Shown here piece by piece: positions 25,401-38,209 of a DNA stretch of 64,000 nt. The DNA is from Akebia trifoliata. Lineage: Eukaryota; Streptophyta; Magnoliopsida; Ranunculales; Lardizabalaceae. Within the stretch, counting starts at the first letter, position 1. Each line of letters begins with the position of its first letter. Position numbers and translations under genes: made by a program. Location: NCBI GenBank assembly GCA_017979445.1, contig CM030711.1:3224001-3288000 (forward strand). The letters run 5' to 3'. The notes under the pieces are model-generated. The model made no database searches, had not been told where the DNA came from, and saw only the letters and a list, made by a program, of their open reading frames with translations.

Positions 25401-26422
25401 TTAAAACAACTCAATCTATCTTAAAATGGGTACCGTAAAAATGTTTGATTGATCTCAAATCTCTTAATAATAGACTTCCTATCTACATACAAGAAAGTAG
25501 GTACAAACATTTTTAATAGTGTGCTCAAATTGACTATTTTAATGTCTTGTAGACATTTAGCCTTAAATAAATAAAAAACTTCTACATAATTTGGTTCATG
25601 CATCCTATCCTTGGGTTCTCTATTAGTTAATTGTCAAACACCTATAATTGAATTTGTTTAATAAACTAATTTTATTCTATATTTTTTTTTCTCTTAGGGG
25701 TGTGTATGACTTTCAAGAAAATGATTCGGCAGGAAATCGAATTATGGAGAAAATCATTTTCTCAGATGATCGGTTCGACAAATAATTCCCCACCTTGACG
25801 AGAAAGTTGTGGCTATAAGACTATATTCTTCCACGAAATTATTCAAACAAACAGTGCGGTGAAATTGTATTTTACCAAACAAACAAAAAAAAAATCATTT
25901 TTTTAATTTACTTTTTCCATCTTCGATATCGGTCCACCCCATTGGATGATCAAAACCATCAAATTTTATAAATTTATTTTGTAAAACTATGTGAATTTTC
26001 TATAACCAAAATCCACCAATGCAACTAATCGAGCGGTTATGTGTTTCCACCATTTATGATTCCTATAAGTTTGGGTTTCTTAGGGGAAGCATTGAGTCGA
26101 CTTTGATGGGAAGTTGTTTGAAAGAATTGATGTTGAATTTGGGTTTGGATTCCGGACATGTGGATCCCACCACCAAATCTATCAGTCATGACTGATGAGC
26201 CTTTCGGGTCAAATCAGGATCTTGACCATACCAAAGTACATCACAATTGACCATAACTTAAAATCCGGCCCGTTTATTAACCACGTTACCATCATCATTA
26301 AAGCCTTTTTCCCAAATATTTGCTAGTTGGGCTTGAATCATTGGTTTACTTATAGATCGGATCAGGCCACTTATGTTTGGTTTTGGATTTATGGATCGGT
26401 TCAAGAAAGGTGATGTTTGCTT
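22403..26422. other. TGA9 promoter side and intergenic region
   Basis: The TGA9 leader (minus strand) probably extends to about 22,600, with GA/CT-rich sequence. A fragment of the TTGCCACAC MITE family starts at 22,988. A TATAAATAG at 24,063 has no coding sequence after it on the plus strand. Elsewhere I see nothing. Confidence 0.5.
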
Positions 26423-26430
26423 TTGGTGAG

Positions 26431-26789
26431 TAGGGCTGTCAATGGTTTGGGTCTGGATTGGATTGTGGTCGATTTGGTACCAATTTGATAAAGGATAAAA
26501 TCTGATCCGGAACTGATCTGATAAGGATCGGACTCTTATCAGATCTCAATATTAGGATTCAAACCGGATTTAATATACAAAAATCTAAATGAATTTTATA
26601 TATTTAAACAAATATACAATATGATTTATATACTTTATAACAATTTATCCTATCAAGACAGTGTTGATCTAGATCCAATAATTTATTAGATCATAACTTT
26701 ATAAGAATCCAAATAATCAATCCAGACCCGAAATTATCAGATTGGATCAGATAGGATTTCTGGTCTTATCCGATCCATTGACGGCCCTA
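26431..26789. mobile_element. Non-autonomous hAT-like element, 359 bp
   Basis: Ends TAGGGCTGTCAATGG and TAGGGCCGTCAATGG (inward from the right) differ at one base. The 8-bp target-site duplication TTGGTGAG is perfect (26,423-26,430 and 26,790-26,797). The interior is AT-rich with GGATC-type repeats and no transposase frame. Confidence 0.93.
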
Positions 26790-27116
26790 TTGGTGAGTAA
26801 TGATCTGTCAAGATCCGACCCAAAACTTATCGAGGTTAATTTTCTAGTATAGTAAAAGTTGGACATTGCAAGCTGAGTTGCACGTGCGAGACGCCATGGA
26901 AAATAGACTAGCAGCAGTTCTTGACCTTTAGAAGCTTGGACATTGCTAACATGCACCAGAGTAGCCAAAATTCAATTTGATCAAACGATCTCGACCAGTC
27001 AATTTCAAGATTAGTAACTCTGTAACCAAGTATGATTAGTATCCCACCCTTAGAACCACCAAATCAAGTTTGGATCAGATCAAATTCAAATGTAAAGGAT
27101 TTAAAAAAAAAATCGA

Positions 27117-27748
27117 GAGATGCTATTGCCACACCAATTCCTATGTAAATAATTGACAAATTGCACACTTGGTGTGGTAATATCAGCTCTAAAAAATATT
27201 GATGTACATCACATAGGGGTGTCAATGGGTCAATTCCGGTTTGGTTCCTAAGGAACTTAGAATCATAACCATTATATTTATTTCGGTTTCAGTTCTTGTT
27301 GGTTCTGGGTCTGGTTCCAAAATAAATGAAATCGGAATCAGAACTCCAAAAATCATGGGTAACCATTGGTTTCGATTCTCAAAAATCAATTGAGAAAAGA
27401 AGTATTTTAAATCATTATAAATCTTTTTTCCTTTTGAAAAATTAACATATTATCAACAAAATTATTAATTTAGTTATAATTTGTTATATTGAAAATACAA
27501 ATTAATGGGATTTGATTCCATGTTAGACCCAACTCTAATCGGTTCCAATAGAAAGAGAATCGGAACCAGGGTTTTCAATTTCAATTCCGATTCGATTTCG
27601 TTTAAATGGGTACCCATTGACACCCCTACATCTCTCTCTCTCTCTCACTCACACACACCCCAACCAATCCTTATGAAATTAAACTGATGTCTTACATAAT
27701 GAATTGGCGTGTTATAAGTAAAATTCAGTGTGTTAATAGAAGTTCTCT
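27117..27748. mobile_element. TTGCCACAC-family MITE split by a hAT-like element
   Basis: The left end GAGAGATGCTATTGCCACAC (27,117) and the inverted right end GAGAACTTCTATTAACACAC (27,748) match the family at 17,033. The 415-bp hAT-like element at 27,214-27,628 sits between the halves. Confidence 0.6.
27214..27628. mobile_element. Non-autonomous hAT-like element, 415 bp
   Basis: The ends TAGGGGTGTCAATGGGT form a perfect 17-bp inverted repeat. The flanks ACATCACA and CATCTCTC only roughly match as a duplication, perhaps eroded by the adjacent CT microsatellite (27,631-27,647). It splits a smaller MITE (see 27,117-27,748). Confidence 0.82.
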
Positions 27749-29203
27749 AATATTAATTGAAGGATTCTTTTCTCTCAGATTAGAACAGTGTTAAATTTTA
27801 ATACATTCAAAATCTTAAATAAAACTTTAATAAACTATGATTTTCTAATAGGATCTAATATGTTGCATACCTCATGTATATTATTCATTCAATTATTAAA
27901 ACGATTTGATGGTATTTACCTTGTGTCATCATAAAATCGTTGATTCAAAATCATTAGAGATGTACCTTGCAATTCACATGTTCCTCGAAGTTTTTAAAAT
28001 CTCAATCAAATTGGTCATTTCTTCTAGACTCACCTTCTCCCTTCTCTTTATGTGGATCGGCTAGGGTTTTAGTAATTGATAGATATCATTATTTTAAAAC
28101 TCTCTACTTTATACGTTTTTCACACTTAGTTCTTTCTATTCGTATATTTCAATATGGGGTCGCCAATCCCTTTTATAAATTAAGATTGAGAGTTTAGAAT
28201 TATTATTTTAATAAGATTCCTATCCATCAAGGTTTCTTATTAACTTTAAAGAATATCTATAATTCTACTGATATTGAGATTTCTTAAATATTAATATCTT
28301 TTATGTATAGAATTCTATTGCAATTAAGCAAGCAAAAACGGTGAGGACAATAGGTCGCACGTTATAGAGTTCTAACACATAATTGATCATGTTTTATCAA
28401 GTTGGGTCCCAAAACCTTAATCCATATGAACAAACTTACCTAATTGGATTGGAATTCAGGTCTGATCCATTCCATCGACAGCCCTCTAAGCAAAACTTTG
28501 GAAATCAGAATGAGAACATTAATTCATAAATGGGACGAGGATCAATTTGAAAGACTCCGCCTTAAATTTTCTTGTTGGAATACCATTTTCCAAAATTGAT
28601 TTTTCTATGATTTAAAAAAAAAACACCCAAATTCTCACCAAATGATAGAAACAAACTCTAGCAAATCAAATTTTCACAGAAAATCAGTTTTACCAACAAT
28701 CAAACCCACCCTAAGCGACAGAAATCTGGGAAAAACCACCTAAATAAAAGATACAAAGGTAGTAATATACACAGGTTTATCTACAACTTTGGCACATCTG
28801 CTGTGGTAATATGTGTTTATCACCGGTTGTGATTTGTTAAGTTGTAAGATTTTTTTTTTGAAAAATATATTCCTAGCGAAATAGATTTCTCATTAACAAT
28901 TCTTCCCATTGTGGACAGCAAAAAATTCCAATTAAAAAGATTTGGGATGAATATCGCGATCAAATACAACAAATAGCATTAAAATATATATAATGTTTAT
29001 ACAAGTAATGTTAAAAACAACTTCTAGAAAGAATTGATTCTAAAGTAGATGTGTTAATGTGGACTCGCTGAGTAGAGCCACGCCCTTCAATCTTGGTCAA
29101 TCTCAGAGTTTGAGCTTTTAGTCGGAAGCTCGCAGTGTTTAGATTGGGCAAATATAGAATACCCAAGAGCTCGATTTCAGTTTTATTCAATTTGCTATCG
29201 TGT
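27749..29203. other. Intergenic region downstream of ISCA1
   Basis: No gene seen. At 28,469-28,491 CCATTCCATCGACAGCCCTC resembles the end of a hAT-like element, but no matching left end was found. The ISCA1 3' UTR lies at the right. Confidence 0.45.
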
Positions 29204-32200
29204 TTAACTACCACTTGGTTTAGTAGCTCCAGCGCTGCTTCTTGTCATAAAGGATTCTCCACAACCACACTGACCTTTGGAGTTTGGATTGATAAAGACG
29301 AACTCAGATCTGAACGTAAAGTAGTTATTAGAGGATAATTAAGAAGTGACGGTTTAAGAAATGTTTCGGGAAACAAGGGATCTAGACCAAAATCAGAAAG
29401 AGAAAAATAAAAAAACAAATATATTCATGTGGAATACATACAAATGGGGCACAAATCAAATTAGAGCACCGAAATGCTAACACCCCAGAAATTCATATTC
29501 CAGATTCCAAAATTCAGGCATTTATGTGGTCATTAACGTTCATTTGACAGATATATGGAGAGCTTATATTACCACACCCACCAACTTTTTTAAAGCACAC
29601 CAAAACATTAAAAGTAAACACGGTGTTTGGGATGATGTAGAAATAAGAAATCAAACATTGACTGTTGTCGCAGCTGCTCCCTTCACCCAAATTTTTTTCC
29701 CTTTTGTTTCATAACAATATTTTTGTGTCTATATCCTCATTTGGTGTGTCATACATAGTTTTATTAATTGGTGTGCTATAAAAAAGTTGGTGCATCAATA
29801 TAAACTCGCTATATAATTGGACAATTGGGATCATCTAGAGATTAGAGTTACAACCATTAGACAATCCAAAGATGGCCTAACATTTGAACTGGCCAAATTA
29901 GAGCACATGAAGGAGATTGCCTACCTGAGCGTGTCATCCACAAAATCCATCTTTGTTCCTATAACATGCATGAGTGCCTTTGGATCAATCAGTATCTTGA
30001 CACCCTTATCCTCTACCAACTCGTCAAATTTTCCTTTCTCATCTGCAAAATTTTTAAAGCATTGTGTCATTAAAGATGCTAAGACTGAAATGCCAATGTG
30101 ATGAGATGCTAATGTTCACAAAGCTATTGTATTTGTATCCTGGTTCAATCTTGCTCTTTGGTATGGTGGCTGGTCATTCGTAAAGATACAGATCGATTAT
30201 TAGGACATTTTTGAAAAAATCAAATACGGCTGATAATGGCTCTGGTTCAGATGCCAATCTGCTATTAATAGGGTCCAAACAAATAGATTGGGAGTCAAAT
30301 AAATTATGTTTGAATGTGTTTTTCTTTTTTTAATTGGTAAATGACAGATTTATTGAAGAGGCAAGAAACGGCTGAAGGATATTAACAAGTGAGGGACTAG
30401 TAGAGAGGGACTCACTAAGGCCCATGAAATGTAGGGTCCTAGTGTACACGAACCTAAACAAAGGATACAAGGAATGTAGGTGCTTGGACCACCCTTCGAA
30501 CAAGGTCTTCCCAACTAAAATACAAAACAATCAAACCGAACACCCTTGAATTCACCCAATATGGAGGTCCATTTGTACACAAGCGCCTTGGCCTTAAACA
30601 ACACTACGTCCACATTCTCCATTAAGAGAACCCAAAGGCCGACAAATTAGCTAACTACAAAGTTAATCGTATTAATAAATTCTATAGGACCACAGACCAG
30701 GTAAAATTTTCATTTTATCTTTGTTTCCTACTATTTTCTTCATGAAATGCACTTACTTTTATCAAATCGTGTATATTTTCAAGTAAGAAATAAAAAGGAT
30801 TAATTGTCAGAAAAAAAGAAGGAATAGATAATCATGCCTTAAATATATGTGAATTACTAAATGAATTTATTACCCATAATTCCAGAAGATTGGCGCTAAA
30901 CACTTGGCAAATTTGCTATCTTGTTGGTTGCCCAAATGTCTCCAGTAAAATGTAATTAACGTAGACATCAGTAGTTATGCTCACTTGATAGTTCAGTCTT
31001 AATCGATCTCTCACTCAAACCTCATGTATTTCAAAACCGATAAAATAATACACAAACTCTAAAAATTATTAAGTATTAACTGATCATGTCCAACAACACT
31101 GCAACCCCCTTTTTCCTATGGTTCTCAAAGCCTTGCCTAGAACCTTATGATTGAGAAAATGAGTACAGAAAAAATGCCAGGTTCGAGCTTAATACATTGT
31201 TTCCTATCCCCCTCCCCACACACAAAAACTCTTACCCAAATGTGATTTCCCAAGGTTCCCATCAAAGAAAAATGGAAAATCCAGAACATTAATAAATCAC
31301 AGATGGAAGCTTAGATTGGATTCGAAGCCATCAAAAACATGTAATGCCCTGAAATTTTCATTACTTATCTCGAGGAATAAATTTTATGAAATTTGTTGAT
31401 TATTAATCGAAGTTGTGATGGGAGAGTTTCTGAGTCATTCGTTGATTTATTAATCAAAGTTCTGATGGAAGAGTTTTTGAGTCAAACAGGTATTGTTAGT
31501 AGATTTAGAACTGTCGAAAAACATGATTTTGCATGAGCCTGATTTGATGGTTTAAGTTAGTTGACTCAAAAAGATATTTTAGAAGAATATATATGTATAT
31601 AAAGAGCTAATTCATATTCATTTTTGTTAAAGCTATTGAGAGAAATCGAATCTAAAAACTATCGTTCATTGACTTTTGATTTAGGCCTTGACCTCATTAG
31701 AAAGTGAATAAAAAGCCAAGTTAGTTGAATAAAGATTCAAGATGTTGAGTTTGGAAGCTAAGAATTAAATACAATGAGGTAGAGAACTTCCAATTCCTTA
31801 ATTGTAGTCATGGATTTGTTTAAAAATTTGTTTCAAAGTAAATGAGTCATTTTGAAATTTATGTTCAATGAATGTATTTTGGCAAAAAAAAAAATTTGAT
31901 CAGTAAAGATGAATTTATTGAAAAGAAATTTTGGCAAAAAAATTCATGCATGTTACATTAGAATTATTATATATCGTCGTTGTATTTATGTAATTGGAGA
32001 TTTTGTTGATGAGACCAAAAAAATCCATTAAAATGTTTTAATTCTAAAAGTTTTTAATTTAAAATGATTTTAAGTAAAACCAATAATGTTTCTTATTATT
32101 AAACTAATTGAAATGATAGAACATGGTTTTGAGCAAATCAAGCATAGTCTATGATTAATCAAAAACCCATTTTGATAAACCATTTTGTTTAGAAGTAGAA

Positions 32201-35200
32201 ATATTATTGTGGAAAAAAAAAGAAGGCATTTTTTGAAGAATTTTAGAATGAAAAATATTGAAAATTAAAACAAGTTCTTCTATGATTTCCATTAACTGAG
32301 CAAGATAATTATCTTATGAAAAAATTGATATTTCATGTTCAAGTATTTCATTGTGATCTCAAAAATAGTTTCATTCATTTTGAAAAGGTATACTTAAGTT
32401 TTGGATTGATGGGAAAAAATGATTTTAAAAGAGATTATAGCTCTTTGATATTAAAGTCACACTCAAGATGTGATCACTTGTTTAATTGTACCGAGAACGT
32501 GATTCTCAGTTAAGTGTGTATGTGGAGTGAATACCCAGTAGTGAGATGCTTCGGCGTATGCCATGTAAGTCACGAAAGAGAGATATGTGAGTTACTTCGA
32601 TTTGAGGATCGTGTAAGACACGAAGAGGGAATGAGAGAAAATGCTTTGGCTGGTTGTCATGTAAGACAATGGGAAAAAAAAATGTATCTGTGTTGAATGA
32701 TAGACTGGGTATTCAACTTACATAACTGTTATTTTTCGTTTCATGTTTTTGAAAAAAAGAAAAAATTTATTGTTTTTTAAAAAGAGAAAGTTTCATGTTT
32801 TTTTATTAGAAAAAAGTTTCATGTTTTGAAGAAAAAAAAAAAGAGGAAAATTTTTACTTATATGTTATTTTAGTAATCTATTAAAGAGATTGTGAAAGCC
32901 TACAAAGAACAACATGTTGAGTCATTTCCAGAGCAACACATTATTCTAGGATAATATTTGCAATGTCTGATTTCTTATGTAATATGGGATGCATAAGAAC
33001 TTAACATTACAACAGGAATCCGGAAAATCCTTTTCTATCTTTAATACAGAACAAGATGTAAAAATAATTGTATAAATGATAGAGTTTTACTAAGGATCGC
33101 ATGCACGTCACATTGGCATCGACAAAGATGACACGTCACATTAGCAGGAAACAATGACCCACTTAATTGGTCGTTTTTTAAGACCTTGGTCAACGGCCAA
33201 CCTAAGTCGAAAAATCAATCACCCAAGTATGACAGTAATTGATCATAGAATCGGGAACTAATAATGGGATTCCACACAGGTGAAATATTGGGTCAATCAT
33301 ATCTTGACTGAGATGCTCACATTAGTCGCGACTCCCAACACTCTATTATAGTACTCTGTCATTGAATGTTGTATTTATAGGTGGATGTTGTATGTTTGGT
33401 ATTTGAGGCTTATGGCAGTATTTTATTTTGTTTTATTTCATAGTTATTAAGATCTTCTAGACAAAATAATGTTTTAATAAACCTGCATTTTTTACAAATG
33501 AATGTGTGATTAATTTGCATATTAGGATTATGATTTAGAAATATATGTTTCCTACTGGGTAACTCCCTTGTTACTCACCCTATTAATCATCTCAATTTCA
33601 AGAAGTTCTAGTGATTGATGATCAGATGTAGGATTATTACAGTTTCAAGATCAATAGGTTTGTGTGTTGTGAGCGTTATTAGATAAAGTAATTGGTTTAC
33701 GTTGAGAGAGTAGGTTAGTATATTCTCGGCACACATGCCAATATTTCTTTATGTTAAATATAAATAAAGGGATTTGTGAGATAGGACTAATGTCTTTATT
33801 TATGTATCATATTTAGTTATGTTTTTATTGCAATATATGGTATCATTGTCTGAAATTGTTGAGTTATATGTGTTTATCACTGTATGCGAAATATCTAACA
33901 TCTTAAGATTCTAATACTTAATCATTGGGATTCGTGTTAGGATTTTAGGGCGTGACAAAATATCATTATCGAATCATTGATTCTTATCCCAACTAGTAGG
34001 GTTGCCTAAAAGGAATCATGTTTCCACTTGGTCCTATTTAAAGCCAGGTCTTTTGACAATTCAATAGTCGTCATATATGCTCGCAATACCTTAATCCACG
34101 CCTTTGACTTCAATATATAATTGAACAACATAGTTAGTCAGGGAAATCCAATGCTTCACATACATTTTTATACTTCAATCGGAATACAATTGGGACCTAC
34201 CTGTTTTTATACTTTTTAGAGATTCTTATATTTCTAAGACCCAAATTTTACTTTAGTATGTAATCCTAATTCCTAAGTGGTCTCATGATCTCCCAAGTGC
34301 CTCTTCCTAATCCTGAGCTCCATGTGTAATCTCCTAAAATTATTTAAAAAGAATCCAACCGCCTTTCCTTAATCTTTTCTTCATTTACCAAGACTTACCG
34401 ATGCAAGAGCCTCACTTCTCCATATGACTTAAATGAAATGAATGATACAAATTTATGTTAACAAAAGGAAAAAAAATTAGGCTGCCAAAGCCCTCCTCCT
34501 TTATACAAGCTAAGGATTGGAAATAAGGTGCAAAAGAAACACTACAAAGGCAGAGTTTCTTATAACCTTACTATTCCTTCAAAGACAACAAAATATCTTA
34601 TTGCCATCTTTTCCCCCACCAAGAAGGTTTTTGCCTCCACAGTAATAGTCATGACTAGTGTCATGAAACATAACTATAAGAACATGAAAATTTCTCGAAT
34701 CTAAAAATCATAATAACCAGTTCAAACATTGGAAAAAAATCAAAATCCATGATCCCAGAATTAGGAAAGTGAATCAATAAACCTAGAGTCGAGAAAGTAT
34801 AATTATGACCTTCTTTGGATTATCCCGATAAGTTGTGTCAAGATCCAAAGCTAAGAATGACAGTGGAGTACATCCTTTGCAATAAGCAAAGAAAGATAAA
34901 ACTAAACAACACAAAATCTAACAGATAGATGAATTATGATGCCCTATCCGAATACTGACATATGGATACCATGTGTAAAAAAATTTCCACAAAGCTTCGA
35001 AGGGACCACATGTTATAATATCTGAATATGATATATGAATGAAAAAATATGATACAACAATAGATTTTCAAAAACTATATAAACAAAATGGATAAAGGCA
35101 AATGTACGCAATTTTACTTAAAATAATCTTGTTACTCTACAAAATTTTTATTGATTTAATCGTAAGAATGTAATTGCAGGTATAACGAAATTGAGACTAG

Positions 35201-37679
35201 GTGGAAGGAGTCAATCAAGGGATTGAAGATAAGAAGACTGAAGTTAGAAAATATCTAATACCCACAAATCTCATAAGTGAAAAAGGTTGGCATGATCTCA
35301 ACCTAGAAGATCTTAGTCTGATCAATCAATCCTTGCTACTGGTCACTTAAGAAACAAGTCATATGAAGTCCTATGATCTATCCACCCACATTGCAAAAGA
35401 CGTTGAGGATAAAGGTGAAAAAGAAGAATAAAAAAAAAATTGAGAGAATTCTTCTATGAACGACACCAAGAATTGCTAGAACCAAATATTTTCTAATTTC
35501 AATCCTTTTGTCGTTAGTCATAGATGGATTCAAATCATCAAGTTTCAACTCTTTTGTCCTTGCAATTTCACTTTAACGATCAAGCCAATAAAAATTTTGG
35601 CGAAGTAACCGAGTTACTTCGAATAAAATTGCGTACATTTACCTTAATCCGTTATGTTTATAAAGTTGTTGAAAACTTTTGGTTGCATTATACTTCTTGT
35701 TGATAACATATTTAGATTCTATACCATATGGTCTCTTTAAAGCTTAATGAAAATATTTTTTATACATAATGGCCACATATTGGTATTCGACTATGGCGTT
35801 ACAATTCATCTAACTGTCAGACCACGTGTTACTTAGTTTCATCATTCTTTAATAAGTATATAGAATGTGCACCGAGTCGTTCTAAGCTTTGGATCTCGAC
35901 ACAACAACTTATCAAGAGAGTCCTAGGAAGGTCATGATTACACTTTTCTGCCTCTAAAGGTCGTAGATTCACCTTCCTGGCTCGAGGGTTGTGGATTTCA
36001 CTTCCCTAATTTAGGGTGATAGGTTTCAACTTTTTTGATGATTAATTGATTATTATAGTTCTTGGATTCGAAAAATTTCATGTTCCTATAGTTACATAAA
36101 AAAACAGGAGCGATGAAGAACATGAAAACTAGACCAAAAAAGTTGTTTTCACATCTAATATCATAATTGTATGAGATTGTATATTCCTAATTCCTCTGTG
36201 CATCTTTTCTTAGTCATGAGAGCCCTATGTAGTACTCATTAAATAGATACTAAAAAATCCTCCATATTTGCTTAACCTCTTCATTTTTCACCAAAGCTCT
36301 TTAATCATCGCCTTTAATGCATACAACATTATAAAGCCAGTACTCCGTACTTTTACTTTCTGAAACTTGTGTAAGCTTAAGTAATATCTTTTTCACTTGC
36401 TTACTATGTGTTGGCGTCAAAACCAACACAAGAATAATAGAGAAAAAGCGTAGATGATCTGGACATAAGCATTGAGTTGAACATATGGTGGAATATTTAG
36501 AGAATGAATTAGAAGTATTTGATCACACACACCAAATGATAAAACCTAGCCAGTCAACAACTATAATTGTTCCTCGATTACCACTTTTACCAGATAGTTT
36601 GAGCACCATCGATATTATTTTTTCATCAACCCCAATAAGGTTCTCCAATAGTAATATAACATGTTGGCTGAGCCACCCCCCCAACAATGTAACCCTCGAA
36701 CACCAACATGGGAATTGAGTAAGATAACATATATCAATTCCTATGTTTTCTTTCATTTGGTATAGTTGTGTACAATTCATGCAGTTCAATGTGTTTCTGT
36801 ACTTCCAATATCCTCTAATACCATCTAATTGACACAGAGACATTAACCAATACTCCACAAAAGCTGTGATTGATGAGGAGTGGAGATTAATACCTTTATC
36901 CCATAACCCAAACTACTAGGTTTAGCCCTCTCCCTTAGTTGATCCCATCTCATGGACCACCCCATCAACAGGCCCCACCTCATGGGCTACCTGCCCAACA
37001 TGGAGATGTTCCCATGTCATTACTCACACATTGAGAAGACTCGAACATGAGACCTACTATGATCCCAAATTGACGCAAGAATTAACTAACACTCCACAAA
37101 CACCACGAGTGATGAGGAGCCTGATATACATTTCATTATCCCATAACCCAAAGTACCCAATCAAGCCCTCCCCCTTAATAGGCCCCACCTCGTGGACCAC
37201 CTTTATAACAAAGTCCCACCTCGTGGGCCACCCTGCTAGCTTGGAAATGCTCTCATATCTTTAATAACTAATATTAAAGAATTAGAAAGATTGATCCCCA
37301 AAAATCTGGGTATTTGTTTCTTTTTATTTAGTAATATCTTTAGCACACAAACTGACGACAAAGAATAGAAATTACTCTTACAATAGCTTTGTTGTGTTAA
37401 ATGTCTTGATTCTTGAATTGTCCTAATGGGTACTGTTCATCAAATACCCAAGCTAGAAACTCTAATAGGAATATTTGATTTAGGAGGGGAGGGGGAGAAT
37501 TGGGAAACCTACGGTTTTATATATCAGGGATGTAATCTTTCTCGAATATAATATAATCCTCTCATCTCTCAACTTGTTACATGCGGTATCACATGCACCT
37601 CACAATCTTTATCACTTAAACTTCAATATTTCACAGAAAAAACCAATCTTCAAGCAATAATCCAAAATTTAGACAAACG

Positions 37680-37747
<68 letters not shown>

Positions 37748-38209
37748 CCCATTTTGATTTCAAATCCAGGCATGTGGTATTAAGTTTATTTCAAAAAGAA
37801 AAACAAAAAAATAACATAAAATCTAAGAAAATAGGGCATTTATTTCAAAATGAAACAAAAAAACGCCCAAACAAGAAACTAAATTAGGTTTCTCCCACCT
37901 TTTCGATGTTCTGCAGATTTGATGATCGAATATTGTGGTTGATTATCAATTTAAATCTCAATAAACAAAACATGTCTGATGGAAAATAAAACTAGAATCC
38001 AAGTGATGAAGATTCGAACCTGCGTAATTAAGGGTGTAGGATAAGCCGTTGCAGCCACGAGACTTAACGCCGAGGCTAAGAAACTGGCGTTGGCGCTGCT
38101 GTAACAGATGGCGTATTCTAGCAGCAGCCGCGTCCGTTAAGGTCAAGGCTTGCTTTCTTAGAGCAGATCCTGTCTTCTCTGCCACTGCAGCGAGGAACGA
38201 AGAAGCCAT
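29204..38209 (-). CDS. ISCA1: IscA-like iron-sulfur assembly protein (ISCA1-type), 3 exons
   Basis: A-type carrier that helps build or deliver Fe-S clusters, probably in mitochondria. Exons on the minus strand: 38209-38020, 30042-29925, 29309-29204; all GT-AG, phases consistent, 137 residues, the usual family length. The three conserved cluster-binding cysteines are present: C53 in SRGCNGLSY, and C117 and C119 in GQCGCGESF near the C-terminus. [15 protein letters not shown] and [13 protein letters not shown] are hallmark stretches of the plant IscA-like 1 group. The first 20 residues are rich in A, S and K with no acids except E11, compatible with a short targeting peptide. Intron 1 is 7,977 bp (30,043-38,019) and packed with repeats; intron 2 is 615 bp. 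The start is the first ATG of the conserved frame. The mitochondrial assignment is inferred from similarity to Arabidopsis At2g16710 as I recall it. Confidence 0.94.
29553..29816. mobile_element. TTGCCACAC-family MITE in ISCA1 intron 2
   Basis: The left end GAGAGCTTATATTACCACAC and the inverted right end AGCGAGTTTATATTGATGCA bound about 264 bp; both sides continue with ACCAACTTTTTT and AGCACACCAA. The flanks are ATAT-rich. Confidence 0.62.
30330..30680 (-). mobile_element. LINE-like 3' end fragment in ISCA1 intron 1
   Basis: On the minus strand the segment ends AATAAATCTGTCATTTACC followed by an A-rich tail, the form of plant L1-type 3' ends. The upstream part has one weak open frame and no RT motif. 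Low certainty. Confidence 0.4.
31340..33957. mobile_element. Probable solo LTR, 2.6 kb, in ISCA1 intron 1
   Basis: It starts TGTAATGCCCTGAAAT and ends ATTTTAGGGCGTGACA, a long TG...CA imperfect inverted end of the TGTnACGCCC type found on Gypsy LTRs. Flanks AAACA and AAATA could be a 5-bp duplication with one mismatch. Inside at 32,556-32,670 there are three spaced copies of a (C/T)ATGTAAG(A/T)CA-like motif, seen in some plant Gypsy LTRs. No coding domain, so a solo LTR is preferred over a full element. Confidence 0.55.
33958..37680. other. Rest of ISCA1 intron 1
   Basis: No exon, gene or complete element recognised. A local duplication is seen at 36,880-37,020 and 37,060-37,240 (ACTCCACAAA, ATCCCATAACCCAAA, GGCCCCACCTC, CATGGGCTACC-like blocks). 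Open frames here lack protein-family features. Confidence 0.45.
37682..37743. repeat. (AT)31 microsatellite in ISCA1 intron 1
   Basis: Perfect AT run of about 62 bp, near the 5' end of the intron. Confidence 0.95.

Noticed and set aside
36523..36858. 111-codon minus-strand frame
   Set aside because: Lies in ISCA1 intron 1, no recognisable domain, odd composition.
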